Shown here: positions 13,725-21,263 of the stretch, piece by piece | How positions within the stretch are numbered: the first letter of the stretch is position 1 | Layout: the number at the start of each line of letters is the position of its first letter | Assembly: GCA_036735565.1 (NCBI GenBank) | Contig: DAINOC010000038.1 | Coordinates: 1-22,663, forward strand | Direction: 5' to 3' | DNA from: Coraliomargarita_B sp036735565 | Lineage (GTDB): Bacteria; Verrucomicrobiota; Verrucomicrobiia; Opitutales; Coraliomargaritaceae | Length of the DNA: 22,663 nt | Position numbers and translations under genes: made by a program | The notes under the pieces: generated by a model | Told to the model about the DNA's origin: nothing | The model's database searches: none | The model's input: only the letters and a program-made list of their open reading frames with translations

Positions 13725-14825
13725 ATGAAACGCAACTTCGACGCCGCCAAAGCAGCGCTGCCGCACATACAGCAGCTTCACCCCTACGTCCCTGGTGAGC
13801 AACCCCAGGGCGAAGGCTGGATCAAGCTGAATACCAATGAAAATCCGTATCCTCCTTCGCCGAGAGTCGGGCCTGCGGTGGTCGAAGAGGTTGGCAAGCT
13901 GCGCCTCTATCCCGAACCGCAGAGCCGCAAGCTGCGGGCGGCCATCGGCGCGCGCCACGGATTGACCGAAGCCAATGTGATCATCGGCAACGGCTCGGAT
14001 AATTTGCTCGATCTGATCACCCGCTGCTTCGTTGCCGGGACAGGTGCCGGGCACACGGTGCCCAGCTACTCGCTGTATCCGGTGGTGGCCGGAATGTCCG
14101 GCAAGGGGCTGGTGGATGTGCCCTTCGACCGGTCGATGCGGCTCGACGTCGCGGCCATCGCGGCGGCGCAGGCCAGTGTGTTCTTTCTGACCAATCCCAA
14201 TGCACCGACGGGTGTGGCCTTTTCCCGGGCGGAGATCGAATCCGTGCTGCAGGCCATGGACGGGCTCCTGGTGGTCGACGAGGCCTATGTGGATTTTGGT
14301 GGGGAGTCCGCGATCCCGCTGCTCAAGGAATATCAGAATTTGATTGTGGTGCGGACCTTCTCCAAGTCCTATGGGCTCGCTGGCCTGCGCGTGGGCTATG
14401 CGCTCGCCGAAGAGGCGATCATTGGCCTGCTCGACCGGGTGCGTGATGCCTACAACCTCGACCGCATCGCTCAGGCGGCGGCGCTGGCGGCCTTTGAGGA
14501 CCTTGATTATTTTGAGGACATCCGCCGGAAAGTGATGGACACCCGCGAAGCGACCCGCGCCTGCCTCGAGGGCTTTGGATGGTTCACTTATCCATCGGCG
14601 ACGAACTTTCTCTTCACCGAGCCCAAGAACGCAGCAGGTGAGAGCGGAGCAGACGTGGCCCGCGATCTCTTTGAGTATCTGAAGGCGCGCAAGGTCCTGA
14701 TACGCTATTTTCCTAACCACCCTTTAACTTGCGCTTTCATTCGGGTGAGCATAGGAACGGGGTCAGAAATGCAGTCCTTCTTGGCTGCCGTTGAATCATG
14801 GCTACAACACGCACCGCAAAAATAA
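13725..14825 (+). CDS. hisC: Histidinol-phosphate aminotransferase
   Basis: A PLP-dependent transaminase that converts imidazole-acetol phosphate to histidinol phosphate with glutamate as donor. The 366-aa fold-type I sequence has LNTNENPYPPSP (35-46), the substrate loop TNPNAPTG (156-163), DEAYVDF (185-191), the PLP lysine Lys214 in TFSKSYGLAGLRVG, and the C-terminal RYFPNHPLTCAFIRVSIG. The start at 13725 (MKRNFDAAKAAL) gives the usual length; the frame is open 60 bp further upstream, but that codes for nothing family-like. The 3' end overlaps hisB by 28 bp, so the two are translationally coupled in one histidine operon. Family members also act on aromatic substrates, but the hisB overlap supports the histidine role. 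Confidence 0.96.
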   Translation: MKRNFDAAKAALPHIQQLHPYVPGEQPQGEGWIKLNTNENPYPPSPRVGPAVVEEVGKLRLYPEPQSRKLRAAIGARHGLTEANVIIGNGSDNLLDLITRCFVAGTGAGHTVPSYSLYPVVAGMSGKGLVDVPFDRSMRLDVAAIAAAQASVFFLTNPNAPTGVAFSRAEIESVLQAMDGLLVVDEAYVDFGGESAIPLLKEYQNLIVVRTFSKSYGLAGLRVGYALAEEAIIGLLDRVRDAYNLDRIAQAAALAAFEDLDYFEDIRRKVMDTREATRACLEGFGWFTYPSATNFLFTEPKNAAGESGADVARDLFEYLKARKVLIRYFPNHPLTCAFIRVSIGTGSEMQSFLAAVESWLQHAPQK

Positions 14826-15400
14826 TCCGCAACACCAAGGAGACCCAGATCGAACTGGAGCTCCATCTGGACGGTTCCGGACTCGCTGAAATCGATACGG
14901 GCATCCCGTTTTTCGATCACATGCTGACGCTCTTTGCCAAGCACGGGCTCTTTGACCTCAAGGTGAAGGCCGTCGGCGACCTGGATGTCGACTACCACCA
15001 CACCGTGGAGGACACCGGCATCGTGCTCGGGCAGGCGCTCAAGCAGGCGCTCGGTGAGAAGCGGGGCATCTGCCGCTATGGCTTTTTCCTGCTGCCCATG
15101 GATGAGGCCCTCGCCCGGGTGGCGCTGGATCTCTCGAACCGGCAGGCCTTTGTCTACAAGGTCGACTACCGCGACCCCATGGTGCGCGACTTCAGCATCG
15201 GGTTGGTGAAGGAATTCTTCCAGGCGGTGGCCAACGAGGCCGGCTGCAACCTGCACATCAATCTGGAATATGGCGAGGAGCCGCACCACATCGCGGAGGC
15301 GATCTTCAAATGCTTCGCGCGGGCGCTCGACCGTGCCACCACGCTGGATCCCCGGCTGGGCGACGCCGTCCCCACCACCAAAGGCACCCTCTCGGAGTAG
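14798..15400 (+). CDS. hisB: Imidazoleglycerol-phosphate dehydratase
   Basis: A manganese enzyme that dehydrates imidazole-glycerol phosphate to imidazole-acetol phosphate, the step before HisC. The 200-aa monofunctional form carries the metal-binding motifs FFDHMLTLFAKHG, DVDYHHTVEDTG and EEPHHIAEAIFK in the right order. The N-terminal phosphatase domain of the enterobacterial bifunctional HisB is absent, as is usual outside enterobacteria. The ATG at 14798 lies inside hisC, and the two genes share 28 bp in different frames. Downstream, the aldo/keto reductase gene starts 8 bp after the stop. No independent promoter or Shine-Dalgarno is seen, in keeping with coupled translation. Confidence 0.97.
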   Translation: MATTRTAKIIRNTKETQIELELHLDGSGLAEIDTGIPFFDHMLTLFAKHGLFDLKVKAVGDLDVDYHHTVEDTGIVLGQALKQALGEKRGICRYGFFLLPMDEALARVALDLSNRQAFVYKVDYRDPMVRDFSIGLVKEFFQAVANEAGCNLHINLEYGEEPHHIAEAIFKCFARALDRATTLDPRLGDAVPTTKGTLSE

Positions 15401-15408
15401 GCGTGGTT

Positions 15409-16428
15409 ATGGAAAGTCGACGGCTCGGCAGGAGCGGGATCGTGGTCTCCGGGATTTGCCTCGGCACCATGACCTTCGGGTCCCAGCTGGAGGAGGCCGA
15501 GGCCTTCGGCGTGCTTGATTACGCATTGGACCACGGTATCGACTTTTTCGATACGGCAGAGATCTATCCTGTGCCGCCCAAGGCAGAGTGGATCGGGCGC
15601 ACGGAAGTGATCCTGGGCAAGTGGCTGCGCACGAAGGACCGGGATGCCCTCGTCATCGCCAGCAAAGTCGCGGGTCCGGGCCATGGCTGGTTTCGGCCGC
15701 CGCTGCGGCATGGCAAGACCGCCCTCGACCGGCTGCAGATTCGCAACGCGGTGGAAGGGAGCCTACGCCGTCTCGGCACGGACTACATCGACCTCTATCA
15801 GACCCACTGGCCGGATCATGACTTCGGCTACGAGGAGACGCTGGCGGCGCTCACGGAGCTGCAGCAGGCGGGCAAGATACGGGTGTTCGGATCCTCGAAC
15901 GAGAGCGCCTGGGGAGTGATGAAGGCGGAGCAGGTGAGCCGTGCGCGCGGGCTCGGCCGCTATGAGACGATTCAAAACAATTTTTCTATCAACAACCGCC
16001 GCTTTGAAGACGCTCTGGCGGATATCTGCCGCCGCGAGCAGATCAGCCTGCTGCCGTATTCGCCGATCGGGGGCGGCGTGCTCAGCGGCAAATACAATGA
16101 CGGCGCGCTGCCCCCGGGGGCCCGGTTCAGCGAGTATTTACAGTCCGGCGGCGAGCGGCAGAAGGCGATGGCGGACCGCTTCGTCAACGAGAAGTCGCTG
16201 GCCACGGCAGTCGTGATCGGAGCGTTGGCCGCCGCGCATGAGTTGCACCCCGTCACGCTGGCGGTGGCCTGGAGCAAGCAGCACGACTTTGTGGCCTCCA
16301 CAATCGTCGGGGCCAACTCGATCGAGCAATTGCAGCCCAGTCTGGCGGCGGCGGATATCCGGCTGAGTGCCGAGATTCTGCAGGCCATCGATGCCATCTC
16401 GGCCGAGTATCCCTATCCGATGGGCTAG
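15409..16428 (+). CDS. Aldo/keto reductase, Tas-like
   Basis: A 339-aa NADP(H)-dependent oxidoreductase of the aldo/keto reductase superfamily; the substrate is unknown. The catalytic tetrad is intact: Asp48 and Tyr53 in FFDTAEIYPVPPK, Lys86 in VIASKVAGP and His133 in LYQTHWPDHDFG. The insert after the tyrosine (YPVPPKAE) and the motif order resemble the E. coli Tas group. The ATG at 15409 begins MESRRLGRSGIVVS, the standard family start, and a GTG two codons earlier is an alternative. GGAG and AGG motifs near 15394-15402 could help initiation. It lies 8 bp after hisB and is probably the third gene of the hisC-hisB unit, although no histidine-pathway role is known for this family. A region without genes (16429-16793) follows. 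Confidence 0.93.
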   Translation: MESRRLGRSGIVVSGICLGTMTFGSQLEEAEAFGVLDYALDHGIDFFDTAEIYPVPPKAEWIGRTEVILGKWLRTKDRDALVIASKVAGPGHGWFRPPLRHGKTALDRLQIRNAVEGSLRRLGTDYIDLYQTHWPDHDFGYEETLAALTELQQAGKIRVFGSSNESAWGVMKAEQVSRARGLGRYETIQNNFSINNRRFEDALADICRREQISLLPYSPIGGGVLSGKYNDGALPPGARFSEYLQSGGERQKAMADRFVNEKSLATAVVIGALAAAHELHPVTLAVAWSKQHDFVASTIVGANSIEQLQPSLAAADIRLSAEILQAIDAISAEYPYPMG

Positions 16429-16515
16429 GGGCTTCCACTCACTCGCGGGTAGGCAAAGAAAAAGTGAACCAACTATGGATCCCGCTTATACCAATCTGTA
16501 ACTTTTACCGGCAAA

Positions 16516-16667
16516 AGGTAGCGGACGCTGCGGTGTCACGGCGTAGCCTGAAAGGCGTAGGCGGATCCCCAGCGGCCATGCCTGACACGCAACCCAGTCC
16601 TGGCCCGCCTTTCGACAAGCTCAAGGCCCTGAGCCCAGCCGAAGGGTGAGGACACGGTCCGCTACCT
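16516..16667. mobile_element. Short inverted-repeat element with REP-like core
   Basis: A 152-bp non-coding block bounded by perfect 11-bp inverted repeats, AGGTAGCGGAC (16516-16526) and GTCCGCTACCT (16657-16667). The pairing continues loosely inward (GTGTC at 16533-16537 against GACAC at 16651-16655). Its core at 16608-16646 is an imperfect palindrome, TTTCGACAAGCTCAAGG then CCTGAGCCCAGCCGAAGG, which resembles the dispersed TTCGACAAGCTCAGG repeats found in many bacteria. There is no transposase. No target duplication was recognised. The ends differ from those of the elements at 3219 and 8865, so this is a different family. It occupies most of the 365-bp gene-free stretch 16429-16793, where I see nothing else apart from a short leader to hicB. 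Confidence 0.5.
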
Positions 16668-16793
16668 AATTTTGGATTCGATCTACCAATAAAAGTCAGT
16701 GGGTGGTATTAGACGGATCCTCTCCGCCGTCGCCCGGCGCTTGGTCGAAAGAATTGAATTGAAAATCACCCACCCTCGGAGCAGGATTGGCTT

Positions 16794-16994
16794 ATGAAAT
16801 TCAAGGCGATCATTCACGAGGCCGAAGAGGGTGGTTTCTGGGCTGAAGTTCCTGCTCTTCCGGGTTGCTCGACTCAAGGCGAGACAATGGAGGACCTGGC
16901 CGAGAATCTCAAGGATGCCATTGCCCTCTGGTTGGATATTGGCGAAGACGGGATAGCGCAGAGCACAGACAGGATTTTGGAAGTCGCCGTGTGA
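16794..16994 (+). CDS. hicB: HicB-family antitoxin
   Basis: A 66-aa protein with the partial RNase H-like HicB fold: MKFKAIIHEAEEGGFWAEVP, then LPGCSTQGETMEDLAENLKDAI, the most conserved block of the family. It should bind and neutralise the HicA toxin encoded next. It ends at residue 66 without the C-terminal ribbon-helix-helix or HTH domain found in longer HicB proteins, so direct autorepression is doubtful. The ATG at 16794 has an AGGA 9 bp upstream (within GGAGCAGGATTGG), one of the few Shine-Dalgarno-like sites in the window. The hicB-before-hicA order is the reverse of E. coli but common elsewhere. It shares 4 bases with hicA. Confidence 0.92.
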   Translation: MKFKAIIHEAEEGGFWAEVPALPGCSTQGETMEDLAENLKDAIALWLDIGEDGIAQSTDRILEVAV

Positions 16995-17197
16995 AGCAGA
17001 TTTCCGGAAAAGATTTTTGCAAGTTGCTTGAGTCCAAAGGGTGGAAACTCAGGCGCGTCAGTGGAAGTCATCACATATTCGTGAAAGAAGGGACGCTGGA
17101 GCGGATTGTGGTTCCCGTCCATGCCAACAAACCGCTGAAGTTCGGACTCCTGCACGCGCAGATGAAGATTGCAGGCATTCAGGAAAGTGAACTTTAA
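16991..17197 (+). CDS. hicA: HicA-family mRNA interferase toxin
   Basis: A 68-aa double-stranded-RNA-binding-like toxin that cleaves mRNA and tmRNA when freed from HicB. It starts at GTG 16991-16993, which overlaps the hicB stop in the form GTGA, so translation is coupled. The family motif SGSHHIFVKE (24-33) contains the active-site histidine (His27 or His28), and IVVPVHANKPLKFGLL follows as in typical HicA proteins. Length is normal. The frame is open further upstream, but only across hicB. No frameshift or missing key residue is seen, so the pair looks functional rather than decayed. Confidence 0.92.
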   Translation: MKQISGKDFCKLLESKGWKLRRVSGSHHIFVKEGTLERIVVPVHANKPLKFGLLHAQMKIAGIQESEL

Positions 17198-17330
17198 TGG
17201 CGACCGTTGTCAGGAATCCATGGCTATGCCATCTCCGGCCGAACCTCGTCCGTTCACCCGTCCTCCGCTCTTTTTCGACTCCTCTATGTAGACGACCAGT
17301 CCGGCTTCATTTCCCCAATCCCTAAAATCT

Positions 17331-19025
17331 ATGAAGCAAAAAATATATTCCATAGGGCTCAGTCTGGCCCTCGTATCCTCGTTCGTGGCCCTGCCCCTTA
17401 CGGCGCAATTGCCTGAAATCAAGCCGGTCAACGACAAGTGGCTACTGCACGTGCACGGTGAGCCCATGCTCCTGATCTCCGGACATTTGATGAACTCCAG
17501 CACCTTCGATGTGGCATTCATGGAAACCGTCTGGCCCCGGATGAAGGCCTTCAACCTCAACACGCTCATCCTGCCCATCTCCTGGCAGGCGGTGGAGCCG
17601 GAGGAGGGCGTCTTTGATTTCTCCCTCATCGACCATGCCATTGAGCAGGCGCGGGCGCACGATATGAAGATGGTGCTGGCTTGGTTCGGCACCTGGAAAA
17701 ACGCACGCTCGTTCTACCCGCCGGAGTATGTGATGAGCGATCTGGAGCGTTTTCCCCGCATGGAGAACGCGGAAGGCCAGCGGCTCGAGGTGCTCTCCCA
17801 GTTCAGCGAAAATGTATGGAAGGCGGATACGCGGGCCTTCCTGGCGCTGATGGAGCACTTGAAGCGAGTCGACGGGGAGCAGAACACCGTGCTCATGGTG
17901 CAGATTCAGAACGAGGTCGGCCTGCTTGGCGACACCCGTGACCGCTCGGCCGTTGCGGAAGCGGCCTTTGCCGGACCGGTGCCCCCGGCTCTCATCAAGT
18001 ATCTTGAGCTCAACAGGGACCAGCTCAAGCCCCACTTGGCGCAGGTCTGGGGCGCCCGGGGCCATCGCACCCAGGGCTCTTGGGCGGAGGTCTTTGGCGA
18101 CGGGATCGAGGCGGATGAAATCTTCATGGCCTGGCACTACGCCCGTTTTATTGATCGCATGGCGGCAGCGGGCTCGGCCGTCTATCCACTGCCGTTCTAT
18201 GCGAACGGCTGGCTCGGGCAGGAGCGTGATCAGCCGCCGGGGCGCATTCCCTCCGGTGGACCGGTGGCCCGCATGATGGATGTTTGGAAGGCGGGCGCGC
18301 CGCACCTGGCCTTGCTGGCTCCCGATATCTATGCGCTTTTCAGCGAGCGCACGGAAGATTTCTCGCGCGCGGATAATCCGCTGTTTGTGCCTGAGGCCGT
18401 CCCGCTGTGGCTGGGCGATACGGACAGCGGCCCCGCCCAGGCCTTCTACCTGTTTGGCGAAGCGCACGGTTTGGGCTATGCTCCCTTTGCCATCGACCAT
18501 TCGATCTACGGGGCCGACCACCCCATCGGGGTCGGCTATGCCGCGCTTGAAAATCTCTCTCCTCTCATCATCCGGAATATCGGCACGGCAAACATGCGTG
18601 GCTTCTTCCGCGAGGCGGATGAGAAAGAGCACCGGCTCGAGATGGGTCCCTATGGCTTTCACATCACCTACCAACCACGGCTGAGCCAGTGCTACGGCAT
18701 GATCATCCGCACGGGCGAAAATGAATTTGTTATAGCCGGGAACGGGGCACGTATTCGGATTTTTCCGGCTGATGCGGAGCGCCACTCCGGCCTGAGCATT
18801 ACGCTTGTGGAAGAAGGGCGCTTTGATACCGAGGGGGCATTTATACGTCAGCGCATCGTCGGCGGGGATGAGGTGATGGGCACGGTCGGTATCAAACTTC
18901 CAGCCCACGGCTACGACCTCGAGCACAGTCCAACGAACATGACGATCCTGCGCACGCGGGTGTTTCTGCATCCTCCCCGGGACAATGGCGCGGCCCCGGT
19001 GGTCGATGAGACCCCGGAGTTCTGA
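17331..19025 (+). CDS. Exported beta-galactosidase-like glycoside hydrolase (DUF5597 type)
   Basis: A 564-aa exported clan GH-A enzyme. Residues 1-25 are a signal peptide (MKQKIYSIGLSLALVSSF...LTAQ). A TIM barrel follows, with ISWQAVEPEEGVFDFSLID (83-101) as the early barrel motif, the acid/base Glu195 in VQIQNEVGLLGD and the probable nucleophile Glu355 in LFVPEA. The C-terminal part matches the DUF5597 arrangement seen in GH35/GH42-like beta-galactosidases of Xanthomonas, Cellvibrio and Bacteroidota, some of which act on plant xyloglucan. Substrate here is unknown; removal of terminal beta-galactose is the best guess. The ATG at 17331 starts the signal peptide. It stands alone between hicA (133 bp upstream) and a strong terminator just after the stop. 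No transporter or regulator is beside it. Confidence 0.85.
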   Translation: MKQKIYSIGLSLALVSSFVALPLTAQLPEIKPVNDKWLLHVHGEPMLLISGHLMNSSTFDVAFMETVWPRMKAFNLNTLILPISWQAVEPEEGVFDFSLIDHAIEQARAHDMKMVLAWFGTWKNARSFYPPEYVMSDLERFPRMENAEGQRLEVLSQFSENVWKADTRAFLALMEHLKRVDGEQNTVLMVQIQNEVGLLGDTRDRSAVAEAAFAGPVPPALIKYLELNRDQLKPHLAQVWGARGHRTQGSWAEVFGDGIEADEIFMAWHYARFIDRMAAAGSAVYPLPFYANGWLGQERDQPPGRIPSGGPVARMMDVWKAGAPHLALLAPDIYALFSERTEDFSRADNPLFVPEAVPLWLGDTDSGPAQAFYLFGEAHGLGYAPFAIDHSIYGADHPIGVGYAALENLSPLIIRNIGTANMRGFFREADEKEHRLEMGPYGFHITYQPRLSQCYGMIIRTGENEFVIAGNGARIRIFPADAERHSGLSITLVEEGRFDTEGAFIRQRIVGGDEVMGTVGIKLPAHGYDLEHSPTNMTILRTRVFLHPPRDNGAAPVVDETPEF

Positions 19026-19028
19026 CCA

Positions 19029-19053
19029 GAGCGTGCCCTTTACGCTCATTTTT
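19029..19053 (+). terminator. Intrinsic terminator after the glycoside hydrolase
   Basis: A stem of GAGCGT (19029-19034) and ACGCTC (19042-19047) with a 7-base loop is followed directly by ATTTTT. It begins three bases after the glycosidase stop codon. This is the clearest rho-independent terminator in the window and separates the glycosidase from the folate genes. Confidence 0.75.
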
Positions 19054-19137
19054 CACCGGGTTTTTTGGTCGCCTGCGATGCCGGCTGATAAACTTCCGAT
19101 GGCTTGGGTTGCGCCTGGAGCCGATCGAGTCTAGACG

Positions 19138-19980
19138 ATGGCAGCAATGAACGAGCGAGTTTATGTCACCCCCCGCCAAAGCCTGAGACTGGAGGATTCG
19201 ACCCATTTTATGGGTATCCTTAATCTCACGCCGGATTCGTTTTCCGACGGTGGCGATTTTTTTGATCCGGCGGCGGCGGAGGCCCGGTTTTTCCGGATGG
19301 TGGCGGAGGGGGCCGCGATCATTGATATCGGTGGCGAGTCCACCCGACCCGGACACGTGCCGGTGTCGGCCGAAGAGGAAATTGCGCGGGTGGTGCCCTT
19401 TATTGCGTCGATCCGTGAGCGCACGGACGCCCTTATTTCGATTGATACCTCGAAGGCGGCGGTGGCGGCAGCGGCGGTAGAGGCCGGTGCCGACATCATC
19501 AACGACGTCTGGGGTGCGCAGCGCGATCCCGACATGGCGGCCACGATCGGCCGGTCCGGCGCGGGCTGTATCCTTATGCACAACCGCGCGCAGTCGGAAG
19601 CCGGACAGGGTGACGTGGTCGCGGACGTATTAAAATTCTGGGAGCAGTCGGTCGCTCGGGTGCGGGCGGCCGGGTTGCCTGAGGCGGCTATTGCGCTCGA
19701 TCCCGGGCTCGGGTTTGGCAAGACCTATGAGGAAAACTGGGAGCTGATGCGCCGCCTGCCGGAGCTTCGGGATTTCGGCTACCCACTGTTAATCGGGGCC
19801 TCCCGGAAGTCGATGATCGCCAGACTGCTGGATCTGCCGGATCCCAAGGCGCGGCTATCCGGGACGCTCGGCACCACGGCGGTGGCCGTTGAGGCGGGGG
19901 TCGAATTCATCCGGGTGCACGACCTGCAGGCCAATATCGAATGCGCGCGGGTCATCGAGCACTGCCGCAGGCGGGACTAG
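19138..19980 (+). CDS. folP: Dihydropteroate synthase
   Basis: Condenses 6-hydroxymethyl-dihydropterin diphosphate with p-aminobenzoate to form dihydropteroate; the classical sulfonamide target. The 280-aa TIM-barrel protein shows MGILNLTPDSFSDGG (25-39), DIGGESTRPG (63-72), IDTSK (102-106), INDVWG (121-126), DPGLGFGK (188-195), IGASRKSMI (219-227) and RVHD (259-262), all in family order. The ATG at 19138 is taken; an ATG three codons later (19147) is equally possible. It opens the folP-folB-folK cluster and lies 85 bp after the glycosidase terminator. No Shine-Dalgarno is seen. The loop regions that change in sulfonamide-resistant variants look ordinary by eye. Confidence 0.97.
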   Translation: MAAMNERVYVTPRQSLRLEDSTHFMGILNLTPDSFSDGGDFFDPAAAEARFFRMVAEGAAIIDIGGESTRPGHVPVSAEEEIARVVPFIASIRERTDALISIDTSKAAVAAAAVEAGADIINDVWGAQRDPDMAATIGRSGAGCILMHNRAQSEAGQGDVVADVLKFWEQSVARVRAAGLPEAAIALDPGLGFGKTYEENWELMRRLPELRDFGYPLLIGASRKSMIARLLDLPDPKARLSGTLGTTAVAVEAGVEFIRVHDLQANIECARVIEHCRRRD

Positions 19981-20044
19981 CGCGGGTGGGGGATGCCACG
20001 CGACACTCGACAAGCCTGCCGCGAGGCCTTAGCGCTTAGACGAT

Positions 20045-20404
20045 ATGAACACCATTGAGATGAAAGGGATGGCCTTCTACGGCTATCACGGTGCCACGGA
20101 AGAAGAGGCCCGGCTGGGGCAGCGTTTTTATATGGACGTCACTCTGGAGTTGGTCGCGGCTCTGCGCTTTCATGACGATGCTCTGGAGCAGACGGTCAAC
20201 TATGCGGAGGTATATGCGGTGATCGCAGAAACCTTTACAGGCAACCGCTACCAGTTGATCGAAAGCGCGGCCGAGGCCGTGGCCGGTGCGGTGCTGCGGC
20301 ATTTCGACAAGGTCATCCAGATCCGGGTGCGGGTGCGCAAGCCGTCGGTGCCGGTGGACTGTATTTGTGAGTATTTCGCGGCGGAGGTGGTGCGGTGCCG
20401 CTAG
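20045..20404 (+). CDS. folB: Dihydroneopterin aldolase
   Basis: Splits 7,8-dihydroneopterin into 6-hydroxymethyl-7,8-dihydropterin and glycolaldehyde, the step before FolK. The 119-aa tunnelling-fold protein has GMAFYGYHGATEEEARLGQRF near the N terminus, VNYAEVYAVIAE in the middle, YQLIESAAEAVAG, and RVRVRKPSVPVD containing the expected catalytic lysine. Length is typical. It starts 64 bp after folP and its last 10 bases overlap the folK start. The short sequence TAGACGAT stands directly before its ATG, and TAGACG likewise directly before that of folP, in place of a Shine-Dalgarno. Confidence 0.94.
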   Translation: MNTIEMKGMAFYGYHGATEEEARLGQRFYMDVTLELVAALRFHDDALEQTVNYAEVYAVIAETFTGNRYQLIESAAEAVAGAVLRHFDKVIQIRVRVRKPSVPVDCICEYFAAEVVRCR

Positions 20405-20904
20405 TTTATCTGGCGCTGGGCAGCAACCTCGGCGACCGCCTGGGCAACCTGCGAGCCGCGTTGCAGCGGCTGGAGGTGGACGGTGCCGTTCGGCTGCTGC
20501 GGGCCAGCCCGGTCTATGAGAACCGGGCCGTTGGCATGGGTGATGCGGCGGACTTCCTCAATGCGGTGGTCGAGCTCGAGACATCGCTCACGCCGGAGGC
20601 CCTGCTGGAACGCTGCCTTGAGGTGGAGCATCAGCTCGGGCGGGAGCGCAAGGGCGGCTGGGCACCCCGCACCATCGATCTCGACCTCGTGGCCTATGAA
20701 GGGGTGGTTTGCGAAACTAAGCGGCTGACGCTGCCGCACCCGCGCATCGCCGAGCGCGACTTTGTAGCCGTGCCGCTCCGGGACCTGGCGCCGGACCTGC
20801 AAATCGGGGCAACGACCGTCGCGACGCTGGCTGCACGGCTGCCCGCCCATGAGCTGCGATCAACCGACTGCCGACTTTTGGCAAAGACAACTGAATCTAA
20901 GTGA
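20395..20904 (+). CDS. folK: 2-amino-4-hydroxy-6-hydroxymethyldihydropteridine diphosphokinase
   Basis: Transfers pyrophosphate from ATP to 6-hydroxymethyl-dihydropterin, making the substrate of FolP. The 169-aa protein opens VYLALGSNLGDRLGNL and contains the family signature RKGGWAPRTIDLDLVAYE, with magnesium-binding Asp95 and Asp97, followed by LPHPRIAERDFVAVPL. The start is GTG at 20395, inside the end of folB (10-bp overlap), with GGAGG about 7 bases upstream, so translation is coupled. Its stop is one base before the next gene. Together folP, folB and folK cover three consecutive steps of folate synthesis. Confidence 0.95.
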   Translation: MPLVYLALGSNLGDRLGNLRAALQRLEVDGAVRLLRASPVYENRAVGMGDAADFLNAVVELETSLTPEALLERCLEVEHQLGRERKGGWAPRTIDLDLVAYEGVVCETKRLTLPHPRIAERDFVAVPLRDLAPDLQIGATTVATLAARLPAHELRSTDCRLLAKTTESK

Positions 20905-20905
20905 G

Positions 20906-21190
20906 ATGAAGAAACCCATCGTTGAAATCGAATACTGCCCCGGCTGCCGCTGGTTGCTCCGGGCCGGGTGGACGGCGCAGGAGCTGCTCAGCACCTTCGA
21001 GACGGAACTGGGAGGGGTGACCCTGAAGCCCTCGGAGACCGGCGGGCGCTTCACTGTATCGGTCGATGAGCAATTGCTCTGGGACCGCAAGACCGAGGGC
21101 CGCTTCCCTGAAATGAAGGAGCTCAAGCAGCGCTTGCGCGACCACATCGCCCCGGACCGGGATCTCGGGCACAGTGACCGCAACCGGTGA
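20906..21190 (+). CDS. SelT/SelW/SelH (Rdx) family thiol protein
   Basis: A 94-aa thioredoxin-like-fold protein of the Rdx family. The hallmark is VEIEYCPGCRWLLRA, with the CxxC pair Cys11/Cys14 where eukaryotic selenoproteins carry CxxU. Then come GWTAQELLSTF, a region ending TGGRFTVSVDEQLLWDRKTEGRFPE, and a short charged tail. Bacterial members have no established substrate and are assumed to be redox proteins. The ATG at 20906 is one base after the folK stop, so it is probably the last gene of the folate transcript. That may reflect convenience rather than a folate role. The second residue of the redox pair is encoded as Cys, so no selenocysteine is needed. Confidence 0.9.
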   Translation: MKKPIVEIEYCPGCRWLLRAGWTAQELLSTFETELGGVTLKPSETGGRFTVSVDEQLLWDRKTEGRFPEMKELKQRLRDHIAPDRDLGHSDRNR

Positions 21191-21235
21191 TGCGATCGGT
21201 CGGCGGCGTTACAGAGCGCAAACTGGACAATAGGA

Positions 21236-21254
21236 CAGAGCGCGTTTAGCTCTG
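21236..21254 (+). repeat. Short hairpin upstream of the SMUG1 gene
   Basis: CAGAGC (21236-21241) and GCTCTG (21249-21254) can pair around a 7-base loop, 9 bp before the SMUG1 start codon. The sequence ACAGAGCGC also occurs twice, at 21211-21219 and 21235-21243. The hairpin could hinder or shape translation start, or act as a weak terminator for the folate transcript. It has no T-run, and function is not shown. Confidence 0.3.
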
Positions 21255-21263
21255 CCTTTAAGA

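Noticed and set aside
13452..14720. 422-codon minus-strand open frame across hisC and the start of nspC
   Set aside because: It lies antisense to hisC and its last part runs through nspC out of frame. No domain is visible, and both real genes have complete motif sets.
16683..16877. 64-codon minus-strand open frame upstream of hicB
   Set aside because: It runs through the hicB start in antisense and shows no domain. It is better explained as chance within the repeat-rich leader.
17442..19049. 535-codon open frame on the minus strand opposite the glycosidase
   Set aside because: The plus-strand product has a signal peptide, catalytic glutamates and family motifs. The antisense product is rich in Arg/His/Gly with no recognisable domain, as expected from a GC-rich codon shadow.
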